Shown: positions 44,598 through 58,137, counted from the stretch's first letter. The stretch: 64,000 nucleotides of DNA from Trichaptum fuscoviolaceum (GCA_910574455.1 CAJSYZ010000003.1:558001-622000); one strand, 5' to 3'. The notes: generated by a model from the letters alone, not told the origin. Made by a program: numbers and translations.

Positions 44598-46091
44598 TGG
44601 TCGACGACCTCAAGCTGATCCCTACCTTTTTACCTCCTGCCTCAACTATGTTGCCCGTGCACGCAATCGAGGATGTTATAGAATCCCTCTAGCCACCAGG
44701 CTTTCCCGCAATTACGACTGACCATTATTACTTGCCTTTTTACTCACACACCTTCTCGATGCTTGCACTGAATACTCCGCTTACACCCTCCGATCTTGCG
44801 CAACTCTTGAAAGCCATCACCTTTCTTCAGTCGACGTCATATGTCGACTCAACGCCTTGCTCGTCCAACTACCACCATTCCTCGGTCCATTGAATCCGGA
44901 TCTCTAGATCACAGCGTCTTGATTGCAGCTCAGCCACTGCCAAAGCAATGGACCCTGCCCTGTTGAGTTCGTAGTTAAAACCATAGAAGACGAAGGCGAT
45001 ACCGGCGATTTCGACGTGTTTTCAGTTGGAAAGGGACAGTTGGACGCTTTTCATATGAGACTAAGAAGAGGGAAAAGCATCGGAATATACATCTTTCTCT
45101 TCAAGAATCCCATAAAAGTCGATCTCTAACGAGCTAAAGGCTTTACAGTTGGCACCATCTCTTCTCGCTCCCCTTCTATCTGCCTTATTGACCTTACTTT
45201 CACAAGGAGCCTGACTGTGGAGTCCCGCGTCAGCTAATAGCGTCGCAATCGGCCGATGGTCACTGGCAGGCGAATCTTGGCCAGCATACTCAAGTAAGTA
45301 ACCCTGTCCTCATCCCCGTACCAATCTTCTGACCTTGATCTTGTCTTTCCATATACGTAGCCCTACAAAGGCCACTGGTATCCCCTGTCCCAGATCCGTG
45401 CCAAGCTCTCGTTCACTGGCACTTCTCGATTATCTGGCTATTCCGGTCATGTATCTAACTCATTAATGCATTGGCATAACACCCTCTTTGAATTCAAGCT
45501 GTGCAAATAGGCGTTGAAATAAGTGAGAACCAGGATCACAATTAGCATATCACGCCTTGCAGACAAAAAGACAGTAAACAGGGCCTCGCGAGCTGACGCG
45601 ATGCATTTGACTCCAGAAAACCGAGTTCCAGTACGTGGAGATGGATTTCAAGCGAATGATGGACGAGAAAGCTGAATGACCCGCGAATGATTTCGCAGAT
45701 GACGTTGTGCAGGCGGAGGAGTGTTCGGGTTATGCGCGAGCTGAAAGAGAGCAAAATGTTCGTGCAAAGAGGGTGTGTATAAACTGGGAGAAACATCCAT
45801 CCAATCCATCCGCAATGTTCAAAGGGCATCTCAGATATCAGTCTTACGTTCCGGCGTCAAGCGAGGACGATTGGTGGCTCAGAATTCAAATAACTTGCAA
45901 TATGAGTAAACATTAATTACATAGCAGGAGACGGAATAAAAGCATCATTATAAGCAAATGGGGGAAAGTCTTTCGTACGGCAACTTTCTACTTGGCGCCG
46001 TTCTATGGATATTAATTTCAGAAAGTTAATCTCGATGAATCAAAGACTGAACATACCCCTTCTACGATGTATGACATCACTCTCCCGGCTC

Positions 46092-49000
46092 TTACTCGTT
46101 CTCGTTCTCCGATATGGATGTGATTTCCTCAGTCTCATTGAGCGTAGCAACTCCCGTTCCTATTACAGGTGTGCTTGGCACCAAATTCGGATCTGCGGGC
46201 GTAGATCCAGGCGCTACTGGGCTTGGTGATGCAGTCGACGGAGGGTGCTCATCAAGAGGAGGAGGAGGATGGTCAAGCTGGCCTGAGCTATCCGGTTTAA
46301 CGTCCGTCTGTGTCGAAGGCAAATGTTCCGCACCTCCATGAAGTGGAGCCGGCTGGCTTGATTGGGGCGGAGTGGCCTGAGTGGATGCGGTGTTGACTTG
46401 GTCTTGCTCAACGACTTTTGATCCTAGAGGTATAAGGACAATGTCGGCATGCTCTGCTGCCGCCTCGTGATACTGTTCCTCCTCAAGCACCCTGATTGCT
46501 TTCTCGCGTTCTTCAATCCATGCGGGCAGTACTATATCGTGGAATTTCTTCCTGAGGTCTGGGTAACCCCAAAGAATTCCCCCGAGATAATACTTTGCAC
46601 GATCTTCACTCACCATACTATCTCATGTTAGTAAGCTCTTTATGTTAAAATGGCCAGGTGCTTACATCCGGTGTTTCCAAAAATTAAATTTGGACATGAC
46701 CCAATTGGCCGTGACGTCGTTGAAGGTGGTCAGCAGAGCTTCAAGAAATTCGTTTTCGGCGTTCTTGACAAGGTTTTCCGCTTGGGTTTCCTCCGGTCCC
46801 TCAGCTTTCTCATTTCTCTCTCTTCCAATAGATTCAATGTCGCCTTCTGTCCTTCCCGCAGGGCAACATGCACATATATGCACCCGAACAAAATGGCTGA
46901 GATCCGAAAATACCTTCTTTGTCACCAGCCAGCCCTTCTTGATCGTGTATACGATGAAGCGGATGATTTTCGAAAGAAGGTAAGGATTTGGCCAGTCACG
47001 GCCCCAGTTTATGTCGTAGTTTAGACGCGCTACGCGGTTGTCGATCCCGAATACCCTATTACGAGATGTCAGTACGAGCTTAAACCGTGATGGAGAGATT
47101 CGTAGTACCAGAAGATGTTTCGCTGCAGATGTAAATTCTCCTTATACTTGTTGTAGGGCCGCTTTACCACCTCCAAAATCCATTTCATGCACTTCATAAT
47201 CCAATCAGAAGTTTTTGCGAATAGCTTCACGGATGTCCTTATCCAACCAGCCCAGACGGAATCACGCTTGAGCTGGTATATAAACCAAAGTGTAACTGCC
47301 AGCAAGCACATGCCATGCAGACCTGTGAGGATACTCGTTGCGAAAGAGACGAAATGTGGCTGGCAAAATGTCAGTCCTGTGGAAATCTTGTAGTACATGG
47401 TGCCGCACCTGGAGAGACAGATAGGCGAAGAGGTTCAAACCGATCACAAAAGAAACGGCGGCAATGATTAGGAACAGCATGGGCGCTTTGTTGAACCACA
47501 TGCGAATGAGCCGAGGAGGAACACATGAATCATAACTTTCAGAGACGTCAATTGACCATCGCTAGAACAGGAATATATCACGCACATCGGAGACTTCCTC
47601 CACGTCAAGCCCAGCAAGCTACTCACACCCGAAGACACACTGAAGACCAACGACAAGAACCAGAAAAGATTGACTACGCCTCTCAGGGAATCGGATGCTT
47701 CACTCTGCAATGGTGCATACGTAAACTGGAGGGTGGTCGCCGTCACGCTGGAGAAGAAGGTAGCGATTGTTGTTAGATTGATATATCGTGTTGTGTCCCT
47801 CTCCATTTGATCAACAAGGAACTTTGGTAAGGCTAGTTTCGTATTAGTGGCAATGATTAGAGAAGGAATGACATGAAATTCGCTTACATTCCTTGCCGAA
47901 CGTTCTCAACTCTTCCGGTACGGAATTTACTGGATCTTCTCCCAATTTCGCCTCTTCCCCATGAGCTATACCATTTATCGCTCGTTCGAACACCGAAAGG
48001 AAATTGCTACTTATATATACTATGCATTTAGACACCTCCCCGCGGCGCAATAACCCTAAAACCACGACTACGTCAGATAATCAAGAACTGTGAGCTTTGG
48101 TCTCTCGCTTACTCAAGATTCTGGGCGTTTCAAGCTTCGTGGCAATGGGTCAGGGTCACTTGAATATTGCATGCTAGATACTCACCCATAAACATGTTAC
48201 CCATTGCTTTACTTTCCGAAAGTAAAACGCGTGTTTCTGGTGATAGAGGCTGCTTTGAAACCGAGTAACAGCGTAAAGCAGATTTAGGATTACGGCGCGC
48301 ATTTCTGTCTGGAAATCTATAGGACAGAATCAGAGGCAAGTTTTCTTACACAACACATCGCATGCCACGCACCTTGTGGTTGTTCATGAACTACACGTTC
48401 CAGGTATTGAACATAAGAGAGTAGCTTCTCTTTCAGAGTATTCGTAGCTTCAATGACCGTTTTGTCTCCTCCGATAATAGTAAAGTGTGAAACAAGGTGG
48501 TCCAGCTGAATTTACCATTACAACAGCATCTGATGAGCGGTATGAGTTTGCTAACCTCTATCCGCATCTCATCGCACACTCTGCAAAGGATTCGTCAGAC
48601 CCAATGGAAATACTTGTGTGAGAACACATACATTCGGTGTCCTGCGAGCTGTTGTGCGAGGTGCGCAATCTCGTTAGGTGTCGGCCAAGCACCCAGTTCT
48701 CCGATACCTTCCGTTGGTGGAAAGATATGGTCTATATATCTCGCACACCACCTTTCAGCATCCGCTTTCTGAAGTGTTGCCAACAATTCACTCGAAGCTA
48801 GAAGAACATCAAATTGGGTGTTATTGGTGGATGGATTTAATACCGAAGTACATATCAGAAGAGCTTAAGCACATACATTTCTCCTCGAATGTCGTCAGCG
48901 CTCCGACAACTTCACCCATTGCCGTTTCCAGTTTGGAGAATAATTCGTCGTGGATGAGTTTCAAGCATTCGACATATTTACTCCGCCACAGGCCTACGAC

Positions 49001-50240
49001 ACACGTCATTAGAGATCAAGCTTTGGGCTGAAAACCCTTGATCCTTACTTACCGGTAATTTTGTCATGTCCGTCCTTGTTCGAGGGAATCAATCCTTTGC
49101 ATTTTCCATAGATACTCTGAACTCACTCTAGCGATTCTACGCCATTGCTTGAGTTTATCAGGATAGAGTGCATCTTTTTCATGTGAGCTCCGACCGAAGT
49201 AATAAATTGAGTCCCAAAGCCTATAGAAAGACTGATTAACTTCGATCATTGCGGCCGGTCTCCCTAAGAGTTCATTAATCATACAAAAGCATCACCTAAA
49301 CATTGAGACTACATACCACTGGGAGTCACGTCGAAGGCCTTCTCCAAAGACTGTACAGGTTCAAGCAAAGCTTTCCGTACATTTTCTGCCTTTTCAATCA
49401 CTCGCTTGTCGCCTCCGACAATTCCCAAGTGCGCAATGAAGCATCCCAACTATTATCTGTCGGTCAGAGTATATTTGCTCAACAACGGACCCGTACATAC
49501 CTCCACCTGCATCTTCTCGCACTCACTTGAGTGGAAGACAGTATTAGAGCCAATTTGAAGACACGGACACTGTGTCGTACCTTCTGTGCTTCGCACATCT
49601 GTCTTTGTACTTGGAAATTGTTTCGGCCTTTAGCCAGTCACCTATGGGTGTCTTTGAGCCACCACGGCGGCCGTCATTAATGTCACGTCGATACGCACCA
49701 TCATTATCAGTCTCATTCTGCTCCGTCTCAGAGTTGAAACGTTCCTGAGTAGTAGGGTCTGCTTCTGGTGGTGAATTTTCATCTATGTATTCATTTGAGC
49801 TATCTCAGTTTGCTTCACGAAAGACGCATTTTTACTCACTTTGACTCGCAGTGTCGGGGCTTGACGTATCAGTACTGAGAGGTTCCTGGTTAGCAGCGTC
49901 TACTACGTCTGGTGAGCTGTCGCTTTGGTGGAAAGCTCCATGAAGTTCCTCGGCTGTTTTCGCGTCAGAAAGGATGTACCCATGGGTTGAAGGTACGTGA
50001 ATTTGTCACTCACTATTTTCTTGATTTGAATTTCGAAGCATATGGTCTCGCATCTCCTTCACGACAGTGAGGAGTTCCTTCAGTGTGTCATTCGGTACTT
50101 GCGTCGAATTGACGCCTGGTCACTATCAATAAATCATCGAAACAAATTACTGATATATAATTGCGAACCTATTCCTGGATCTGCGAAACCATGTCAGCTG
50201 AAAGTCTGTAACTAGAAATACGAATGTACGAACCAGACAT
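46092..50240 (-). CDS. Array paralog 4: uncharacterised multipass membrane protein
   Basis: Same organisation, start ATG 50240. A 133-bp exon at 48373-48505 encodes helical module 2 (FTIIGGDKTVIEATNTL, then VQYLERVVH), which clearly resembles module 1 and supports an internal duplication. The middle region is close to identical with paralog 3 (48000-48840 against 38396-39240). The membrane module is at 47468-47806. It has the shortest Trp-rich repeat of the five (DWIMKCMKWILEVVKRPY). The C-terminal exon 46092-46616 ends early at ENENE compared with the other copies. No coding break was found. Confidence 0.65.
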
Positions 50241-50313
50241 GTCGTTCACAGCGAGCAGAAGGAGGTAGAGGTGGGAGGAAAGAGAGTCGTCGGCGCTGAA
50301 GAGGCCGGTCTCC

Positions 50314-50319
50314 TTTATA
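50314..50319 (-). promoter_or_regulatory. TATA box of paralog 4
   Basis: TATAAA on the minus strand, conserved context, about 75 bp upstream of the ATG at 50240. Confidence 0.65.
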
Positions 50320-53300
50320 GCACATGCAAACACCATGAGGCAGCCAGCGCCAATCAAAATAATGTTAGAAACTAACAATAAAAGGTCAATTTCAGTTTAG
50401 CGCCCGTCCGAAAGAAGATCCGAAACCTTGCAAACTACAGCATGCACGAACTTCTCCTTGCATAACCTGTGAAGTCCGAACGCGAAGTCGTCGAAATGTC
50501 TCGTACATAGCGGCAAGATGCGGAATAGTATCACCATCGTGGTTCGGGGCTTCAACCGCAGAAGGTAATTACCTGACGATAAGAACAGTACAATGTGTTG
50601 TCAGTCGTAAAAACAGATCGAATTTTCTTCCAAGAATGCGCTTTCTATTATATTTGGAGCCAGAGACGGCTTAGGATGTTCGAGAGAGCAAGACTGGACA
50701 AAGCAATAGAGACAGAGTGTCGGCTGCGTCAATTTTTGCGAGAACGTGGTACAAGCTTAAGACTCAGCGGAAAGTGTCGACCATATTCAAGGACCATTGA
50801 CCAGCGTTGATATTGAGATTTGGCGTGCAGGAAAGTGGGTGGGAGACGTGGGAGTCATAACTGACGAGACCGAGCACTGTGCGATAACACATGGCAATGG
50901 CGAGATAGTCAGACTTTGATAACAACAGCGGGAGGCGTGAAAACATTTCGCATGTTTGCAATCATCATTGGCAAGTTCATTTGATCTTCTGTGACACCGA
51001 ATTGAAAAGGTGCTGTACTTGCTCGAAATCAGATGTGAAGATGTGCTCAGTGTCATAAGCGTCCAGAGACCATACGAGAGTCTAGAACAGAGTTGTTGAA
51101 CGGATAACTATACTTCAATTGTTGATAAGGAATGGATGAAGAGGAGAACGTCAACTGCATTTCTCTTTGAACGATGATGAGCGACGGTGGAAGAAAAGCT
51201 TGGCCGGGGGCCTCCGGGTAAAGTTCAAGTTCAAGTTGGCGGTCGGCATCCGGCAATTTGTAAGTGACCGGTACTATGTGCAGAGTTCCAAGTTTTATTC
51301 ATCTTGCAAATGTACCCATCTTTCTGGCATCCCTAATATCTCATCTCAACGACCTCTTTCCTTACTCTCCTCAAGTAATACGTATCTGCAATGACTGCCC
51401 GACTGCTTCACTCACGTTTACGGATGCATTGACTCTCTTTCACCCTACGATGCAAACAAAAACACTCTTCATCTTCGCGTCAACTAATACCGAAGGGAAG
51501 AAAGGCGTCGAAAGAGCACGATGGGGAGGTTGATGTTGGGCGACATGATGGGTGAGACGAGGGTGCGCACGGTCATTGAGGGGAGCTGTGATTAGCTGAG
51601 GTTCGTGTACCGCTTTTTGTATCCTATCAACATCGACTAACGACTTATCACCGTATAGCTGAGAGGCCTAGATAAGCCACTGTCACTAGCCCCTAGCTTG
51701 GTAGATCATCGCGAAATGACGTGTCGATGCTTATTTGCCCTTCACTTCCGCCAAACGTGACGCCAAACCTTCATTCCCTACAAGCGCGCTTCAAAGCAAT
51801 CACCTCATTCTGTGTATGTGGCGTCGTCCTCCTGACTATCCTTCGAATATTCGACCTCTTGCTCGTATATCATCTGCTATACGCGCCCTGACAAATTCAA
51901 CCCAAAGCGCTTCAATCTCTGTCTCCCTTCCCTTGCAATTCTCCCTACCTTGCCTTTGGCGCAAGCCCTGCGACTCATTGAAAATTGCTCGTCGTGATGC
52001 TATAGTATGCGGCCTGGTCCACGATGCGGATGACGGGCCGTCACTTGCAGCCAGTTCTGGGAGGAAAGGAAGTCATAAACTTTAAGAGGACGGAGAAAGA
52101 ATGGGGGTGCTGCACGAGAGTGAGGATGGACAAGCAGGTTGAGGAAGATGGAGGTGCATAATGATCTGAGGTGGGGAAATTTCGGAAGATAACAGATTGT
52201 TTGTCGGGAGGTACGCATAGTCTCTCGATGTTGGTTTATAGCATCGGACTGACACCAGTTGTGATCAACAATCACATCATATTCTTAGCGGCTACATATA
52301 ATGTCATCGACCAATTCGTATACCACCATTGTCCTCCCACCAATACTGTGACTTCCTCGCGACGATGAGGGACACGAAGGCTGACCGGAACGTCCGATGG
52401 CGACATCACGTGCAGTACACGTCACGGTCGACGTCCTCGAGCCGATCCCTACCCTTTCACCATCTGCCTGAACTATGCCCATCCGTGGACGCAATCGAGG
52501 ATGTTCTGGAATCCCTCTAGTTCCTCTCTGCCCAAGAGAAGTTTCGCACAATCACGACCGAAGAATATTACTTGCCTCTCCGCTTACGCTCTCCGATCTT
52601 GTGCAACTCTTGAAAGCCACCATCTTTCTTCGCATGCGCGTCGGCATCCCATGTCGACTAAACTCCTTGCTCGTCAGACTACCATCATACCTCGGTCCAT
52701 TCAATCCGGATCTCCAGGGCATAGCGTCTTGATCGCAGTTTAACCTTTTCCAGGGCAATGGACCCTATTCTGCTAAGTTTGCTATGAAAACCTTAGATCA
52801 AGAAGGCGATACCGGCGATGTCGACGTGTTTTCAGTTGGAAAGGGACAGTTAGACGCTTAAGAAGAGGGAAAAACATCGGAATATCCAGCTTTCTTCAAG
52901 AATCCCATAAAAGTCGATCTTTAACAAGCTAAAGGCTTTACAGTTGGCACCATCACTTCTCGCCCCCCCTCTATCTGCCTTGTTGACCTTTCGTTCTCAA
53001 GCAGCCTTCCTGTAGAGTCCCGCATCAGCTAATAGTATCGCAATCGGACAATGGTTACAGGCAGGCGAATCTTGGCCAGCATACTCAAGTAAGAAACCTT
53101 GTCCTCATCCCCGTACAAAGCATCTAACCTTCGTCTTCACCTTCCATGTCCGGAACCCTACAAAGACCACTAGTATCCCCTGACCCAGATCCGTGCCAGG
53201 CTGTCGTTCACTAGCACTCCTCGACTTCGATGGAATACCTTAGATTATCTGGCTATTCCAGTTATGTATCTAACTCATTAATCGAATAGCATAACACCCT

Positions 53301-53912
53301 CTTTGAACTCAAGCTGTGCAAGAAGGCGTCGAAATAAGTGAGAACCAGCGGTTAGACTCAGAAAATCACACGCCTTGCAGACACGAAGACAGTAAACAGG
53401 GCCTCGCGAGCTGACGTGGTGCATTCGGCTGCATGACACAAAGGCCCAGTACGAGGAAGCGCGTATAAAACGGCTGATAGACGAGAAAGATGACCACTCT
53501 TTGAATAACGTTGCAGATGAGGTTGTGCAGACGGAAGAGAGTTCGGGGTTTGCGCGAGCTGGAAGAAAGCGAAGACAGAACTCGTTGTACGTCAACGTCG
53601 TTACAGAAAGGGCGTGTGTAAAATGGGAGAAACATCCATCCAAGCCATACGCAAGATTCATAGGACATGTCAGTCATCACTCCGTTCCGGCGCCATTCAA
53701 GAACAGTTGATGGTTCAAGATTCAAATGACTTGCAATGCCAAGGAAATGTTGATTACAGAACAGGAGACGGAATAAAAGCATTATTATAAGGACATGGGG
53801 CAAAGGCCTTCGTATGGCTACTTTCTACTTGCGCCGTTCTATGGATATGGATTTCAGAAAGTCAATCTTGATGAATCAATGACTGAACATACACCTTCTG
53901 CAAAATCCGGCA
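50320..53912. repeat. Array intergenic unit 4
   Basis: No gene is supported. It is homologous to the other units but the most diverged: the TGACGTCA site is altered (around 52405-52430), while the block at 51400 and the CCCATAAAAGTCG block at 52904 remain. The charged plus-strand frame occupies about 53393-53710. Confidence 0.6.
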
Positions 53913-56900
53913 TCACTCTCCCATCTCTTCCTCGTTCTTGTTCTCCGATGTAGACGTGACTTCCTCGGTCTCATTTGGCGCAGATGCGTCCAACCTTATA
54001 ACGGGAACGTCCGCCAGCGAACTCCGAACGCTAGGCGTGAGCTCAGGTGCTGCTGTGTTTCGCGATGAAGCCGAGGGAAGGTGCTCATCAAGAGGGCGAG
54101 GAAAATGGTCTAGCTGGCCTGAGCTATCTCGTTTGACCTCCATCTGTGTTGAAGGCAAATGTTCCGTGCCTTCATTAAGAGAAGTGGTCTGGCTTGATTG
54201 GGGCGAAGTGACCTGAATGGATGCGGTGTTGTCTTGGTCTTGGTCAGCGACATCTGATCTTAGAGGTAAAGGGTCAATGGCGGCTTGCTCTGCCGCCGCC
54301 TCGTGATGCTGCTCCTCTTCAATCTTCCTGCGTGCTTTTTCGCGTTTATCAATCCATGCGGGTCGTACTACATCAAGGAATTTCTTCCTAAGGTCTGGGT
54401 AACCCCAAAGAAATCCCCCAATATAATACTCTGCTTCTTCTTCACTCTTCATACTATTACATGTTAGTATGCTCTTAATGTTAAAGTGGTCAGGTGCTTA
54501 CATGTAAGTTTTCCATGATCTAAAGTTGCGCATGACCCAATCAGCCGTGTCATCGTTGAAGGTTGTCAGCAGAGCTTCGCGAAACTCGTTTTCCGCGTTC
54601 TTGACAAGGTTTTCCGCTTGGGTTTCCTCTGGCCCCTCAGCTTTCTCATGTCGCTCTTCTGCTCCAGATTCAATGTCGCCTTCTGTCCCTCCCGCAGGGC
54701 AACATGCGCATATATGCACCCAAATCAAATGACCAAAGTCAGAAAATACCTTCTTTGTCACTAGCCAGCCCTTCTTGATCGTATATACGATGAAACGGAT
54801 GGTTTTCGAAAGAAGGTAGGGATCTGGCCAGTCACGTCCCCAGTCTACGCGGAAGTTTAGAGGTGCTACGCGGTTGTCAATCCCGAATGCCCTATTACGA
54901 GATGTCAGTACGAACTTGAGCGGTGATGGGAGATTCGAAGTACCAGAAGATGTTTCGCTGAAGGTGTAAATTCTCCTTATACTTGTCGTAGGGCTGCTTT
55001 ACCAACTTCCAAATCCATTTTGGTCTTGTCCTAATCCATTTCATGCCCTTCGTGATCCTTTCAGTGCCTTTCGTGATCCATTTCGTGGATTTCATGATAA
55101 TCCAATTTTCGAATGTCGTGATCGGCTTCAAGACTATTCTTATCCATCCAGCCCAGACGGAATCATGCTTTAGCTGATATATGAACCAAACTACAACCGC
55201 CAGTAAGCACATCCCGTGCAGTCCCGTTAAGATATTCGTTGCGAGGGTGACAAAATGTGGCTGACCAAAACTCAGTTCTGTGGCAGCCTCATTAGATTTT
55301 ATGGCGTACCTGGAGAGATAGGTACGCGAACAGGTTGAAGCCAAGGACAAAAGCAACAGCCGCAATAACAAGAAACAGCATCGGTGCTTTGTCGAACCAC
55401 ATGCGAATGAGCCGAGGAGGCACACGCGAATCATAGCTGTCAGATACATCAGTTAACCATCGGCAGGATAACTATAGAATAAAAGGCGCACATTGAAGAC
55501 TTCCTCCATGTCAAGCCCAGCAGGCTACTCACACCCGATGATACACTAAAGACCAGTGATAAGAACCAAAATAGGTTGACGACTCCTCTCAAGGGATTAG
55601 ACGGCACCGTATCCGTCGCCGCATACGTGAACTGGAGCGTGGTCGCTGTCACGCTGGAGAAGAAGGTGGCAATCGTAGTTAAGTTGACATATCGCGTCGT
55701 ATCCCTCTCCATCTGGTCAACAAGGAACTTTGGAAGGGCTAGCTTTAAGTTAGATCGGGTATGGACGTAATGAATGGCAAGGTACATACCCTCCTTTCCG
55801 AACGTCTTCAGCTCTTCAGCTACATTTCCGACATCGACTTGAGCAAGGTTGTCTTCCGACACTTTTGTCTCTTTCACCGCGTCGCTCACGCCAACCATTG
55901 TGGAATTTAAGGCGAGGAGAAGGTCATCGCAAATGTAATCCAGGAAAAAATCTGGGCGGCGAGATGTAACTGCATCAGAGCTGTCAGAGATTGTTTTCCC
56001 GAGAGGTAGATGACAAGCACACCTAACAGTCTTGGAATTCCATCCTTCAAGCCAAATATATTAGTCTCCGAGATAATCCGAAGTTCAAAACGCACCCGCA
56101 AACAAGCCACCCATTTCCTGACTTTACGGAAATAGAACGCATGTTTCTGGTGGTAAAGACTATCCTGAAATCTATTAACAGCAGAATGTAGTTTCGCGAA
56201 GGAGACTATTACAGCCAAGACGTTTTTCTGTCGCTCTAGAACATTATTTAGTTCCTTGTCCAAACCATAGGAGATTACGCACCGTCAGGTCCGACAGTCA
56301 AAACTCGCTCAATACACTTGACGGGTTCAACAAGCGCGCCCCGGAGTATCCCGGAAGCTATGATAACCGCACCGTCGCCTCCGATAACGCGGTAGTGTTC
56401 AATGAGATGATCAAGCTGTTTTGATTGTTAGCAAGAGCTTTCAGTACTGATAATCAAATATTGACCTCTTCTTGCATTTTAATGCATGATCTATAACAGA
56501 TTTAAGGCGTTAATTTGGATACAGACAGGGGGTAGGATATACTTCGTACGTCCTGTGTGCTTTGAGATGTTTTCCAAAACTCGAAATCTTCTCATCTCCC
56601 AACCAGCCGGTTATAGCTGCCTCGGACGGTAAAACCCGAATTATGTATTCCTGGCACCGGTTCTCGTAGACTTCTATCTTCTGCGAAGCCAGCCATTCAT
56701 GGACGTCTTCGGAATGATCGAGGTCGTCGTAATAGAAAGCAGCGTCAGTACCAGAACATCCAATTGCAACAGACTGCTTACATTTCTCTTCGAACGTCAT
56801 CAGAGCTTCGACAACACCATCCATCGCCGTTTCCAAGTCGGAGAAGAGTTCGTCGTGGATGAATTTCAAGCATTGGACAAATCTACTTCTCCGCACGAGG

Positions 56901-58137
56901 GCTGTGCCACACGTCATTAGAGATCAAGCTGTGGATCGACAGCCTTTGATCCTTACCGCGAATTTTGCCATATCCGTCCTTGTATGAGGGAATTAATCCT
57001 TTGCATTTTTCATAGATACTCTGAACTCACGCCAGCAATTCTATTCCATTCCCTGAGCTTATCAGGATAGAGGGCATCTTTTTCATGCGGACTCCAAGTG
57101 ACGTCGAATATTGAAGACCAAAGCCTAATGAAAGACTCTCTAACTTCGACCATTGCGTCCGGTCTCCCTAAGACTTCGTTATTCATACAAACTCTTCGCC
57201 TAAACAATGGGACTACATACCACTGGGAGTCACGTCGAAGGCCTTCTCCAGAGATTGCATAGGATCAAGCAATCGTTTCCGTAGTTTTTCTGCCATTTGA
57301 GTTTCTTTTTTGTTGCCTCCAACGATGCTCAAGTGCGCAATGAAGCATCCCAACTATTGTTTGTCGGTGAGAGAATAAATGCTCAACAAAGGTCCTGTAC
57401 ATACCTCCACCTGCATCTTCTCACACTCGCTTGAATGGAAGACAGTGTCAAATCCAACTTGGAGAGGTGAATATAATGTAAGACGTACACTTTGTGTCTC
57501 GCGCATCTGTCTTTGTATCTCGCAATTGTTTCATCATCTGACCAATTGTCTAAATACAGATTTGAGCCATCACAATTGATGTCATCAAAGGCACTTCATT
57601 ACTCACCCTCGTTATCGATCTCTGCGTTTCCTGTATCAATGCTCGGAGGTTCCAGAGTAATAGGTTCTGCTTGTGATAGGGGATCTTCATCTACGTATTC
57701 ATTTGAGCCATCTTCGTTTCTATCATGAAAGATGCATCATCACTCACTCTGATTCGCAGTATCTATGCTTGCAGTAGCAGTATTTGAAGGTTCTAGATTA
57801 GCAGAGTCTGCTACTTCTGGTGAGCCATCGCTTTCATGTAGAGTTTCACGAAGTTCCTGGGCTGTATTCGCATCAAATACTAGTAGGATGTGCGTATGAT
57901 TCGCCTTGAAGGAGACAGTCACTCACTCTTTTCTTGATCAGCCTTCTGACGCATAAGGTCTCGCATCTCCTTCACGACTGTGAGGATATCGCTCAACGTG
58001 TCATTCGGATTGACGCCTAGACACTATCAATATCTCAACAACATAGATTGCTGATAATCGCAAACCTATTCCTGGATCTGTGAAACCGCGTTAGCTTGAA
58101 GTCTGTAACTAGAAATACGAAGGGACGAACCAGACAT
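53913..58137 (-). CDS. Array paralog 5: uncharacterised multipass membrane protein
   Basis: Start ATG 58137, then the 12-nt exon at 58066-58077. Module 1 is the 133-bp exon 57221-57353; module 2 is the 133-bp exon 56283-56415 (LIEHYRVIGGDGAVI). Further exons encode an amphipathic stretch (FAKLHSAVNRFQDSLYH), then KTFGKEG and the membrane part: helices RYVNLTTIATFF and VVNLFWFLSLVF at 55560-55740, FLVIAAVAFVLGFNLFAYL near 55330-55390, and CLLAVVVWFIYQL near 55200. The Trp-rich repeat (STKWITKGTERITKGMKWI) is at 55000-55110, the coiled-coil exon at 54498-54761, and the acidic tail exon at 53913-54452. All joins I tested kept frame. Confidence 0.7.

Larger units (their letters stand above)
40708..46091. 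repeat. Array intergenic unit 3 (long form, with MITE)
   Basis: No gene is supported. It is nearly identical to unit 0 over about 42930-45130. It carries the Ngaro insertion-site homologue (41249), a MITE (41599-42009), TGACGTCA at 44590, the CCCATAAAAGTCG block at 45110, and the charged plus-strand frame at 45700-45916. Confidence 0.65.
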
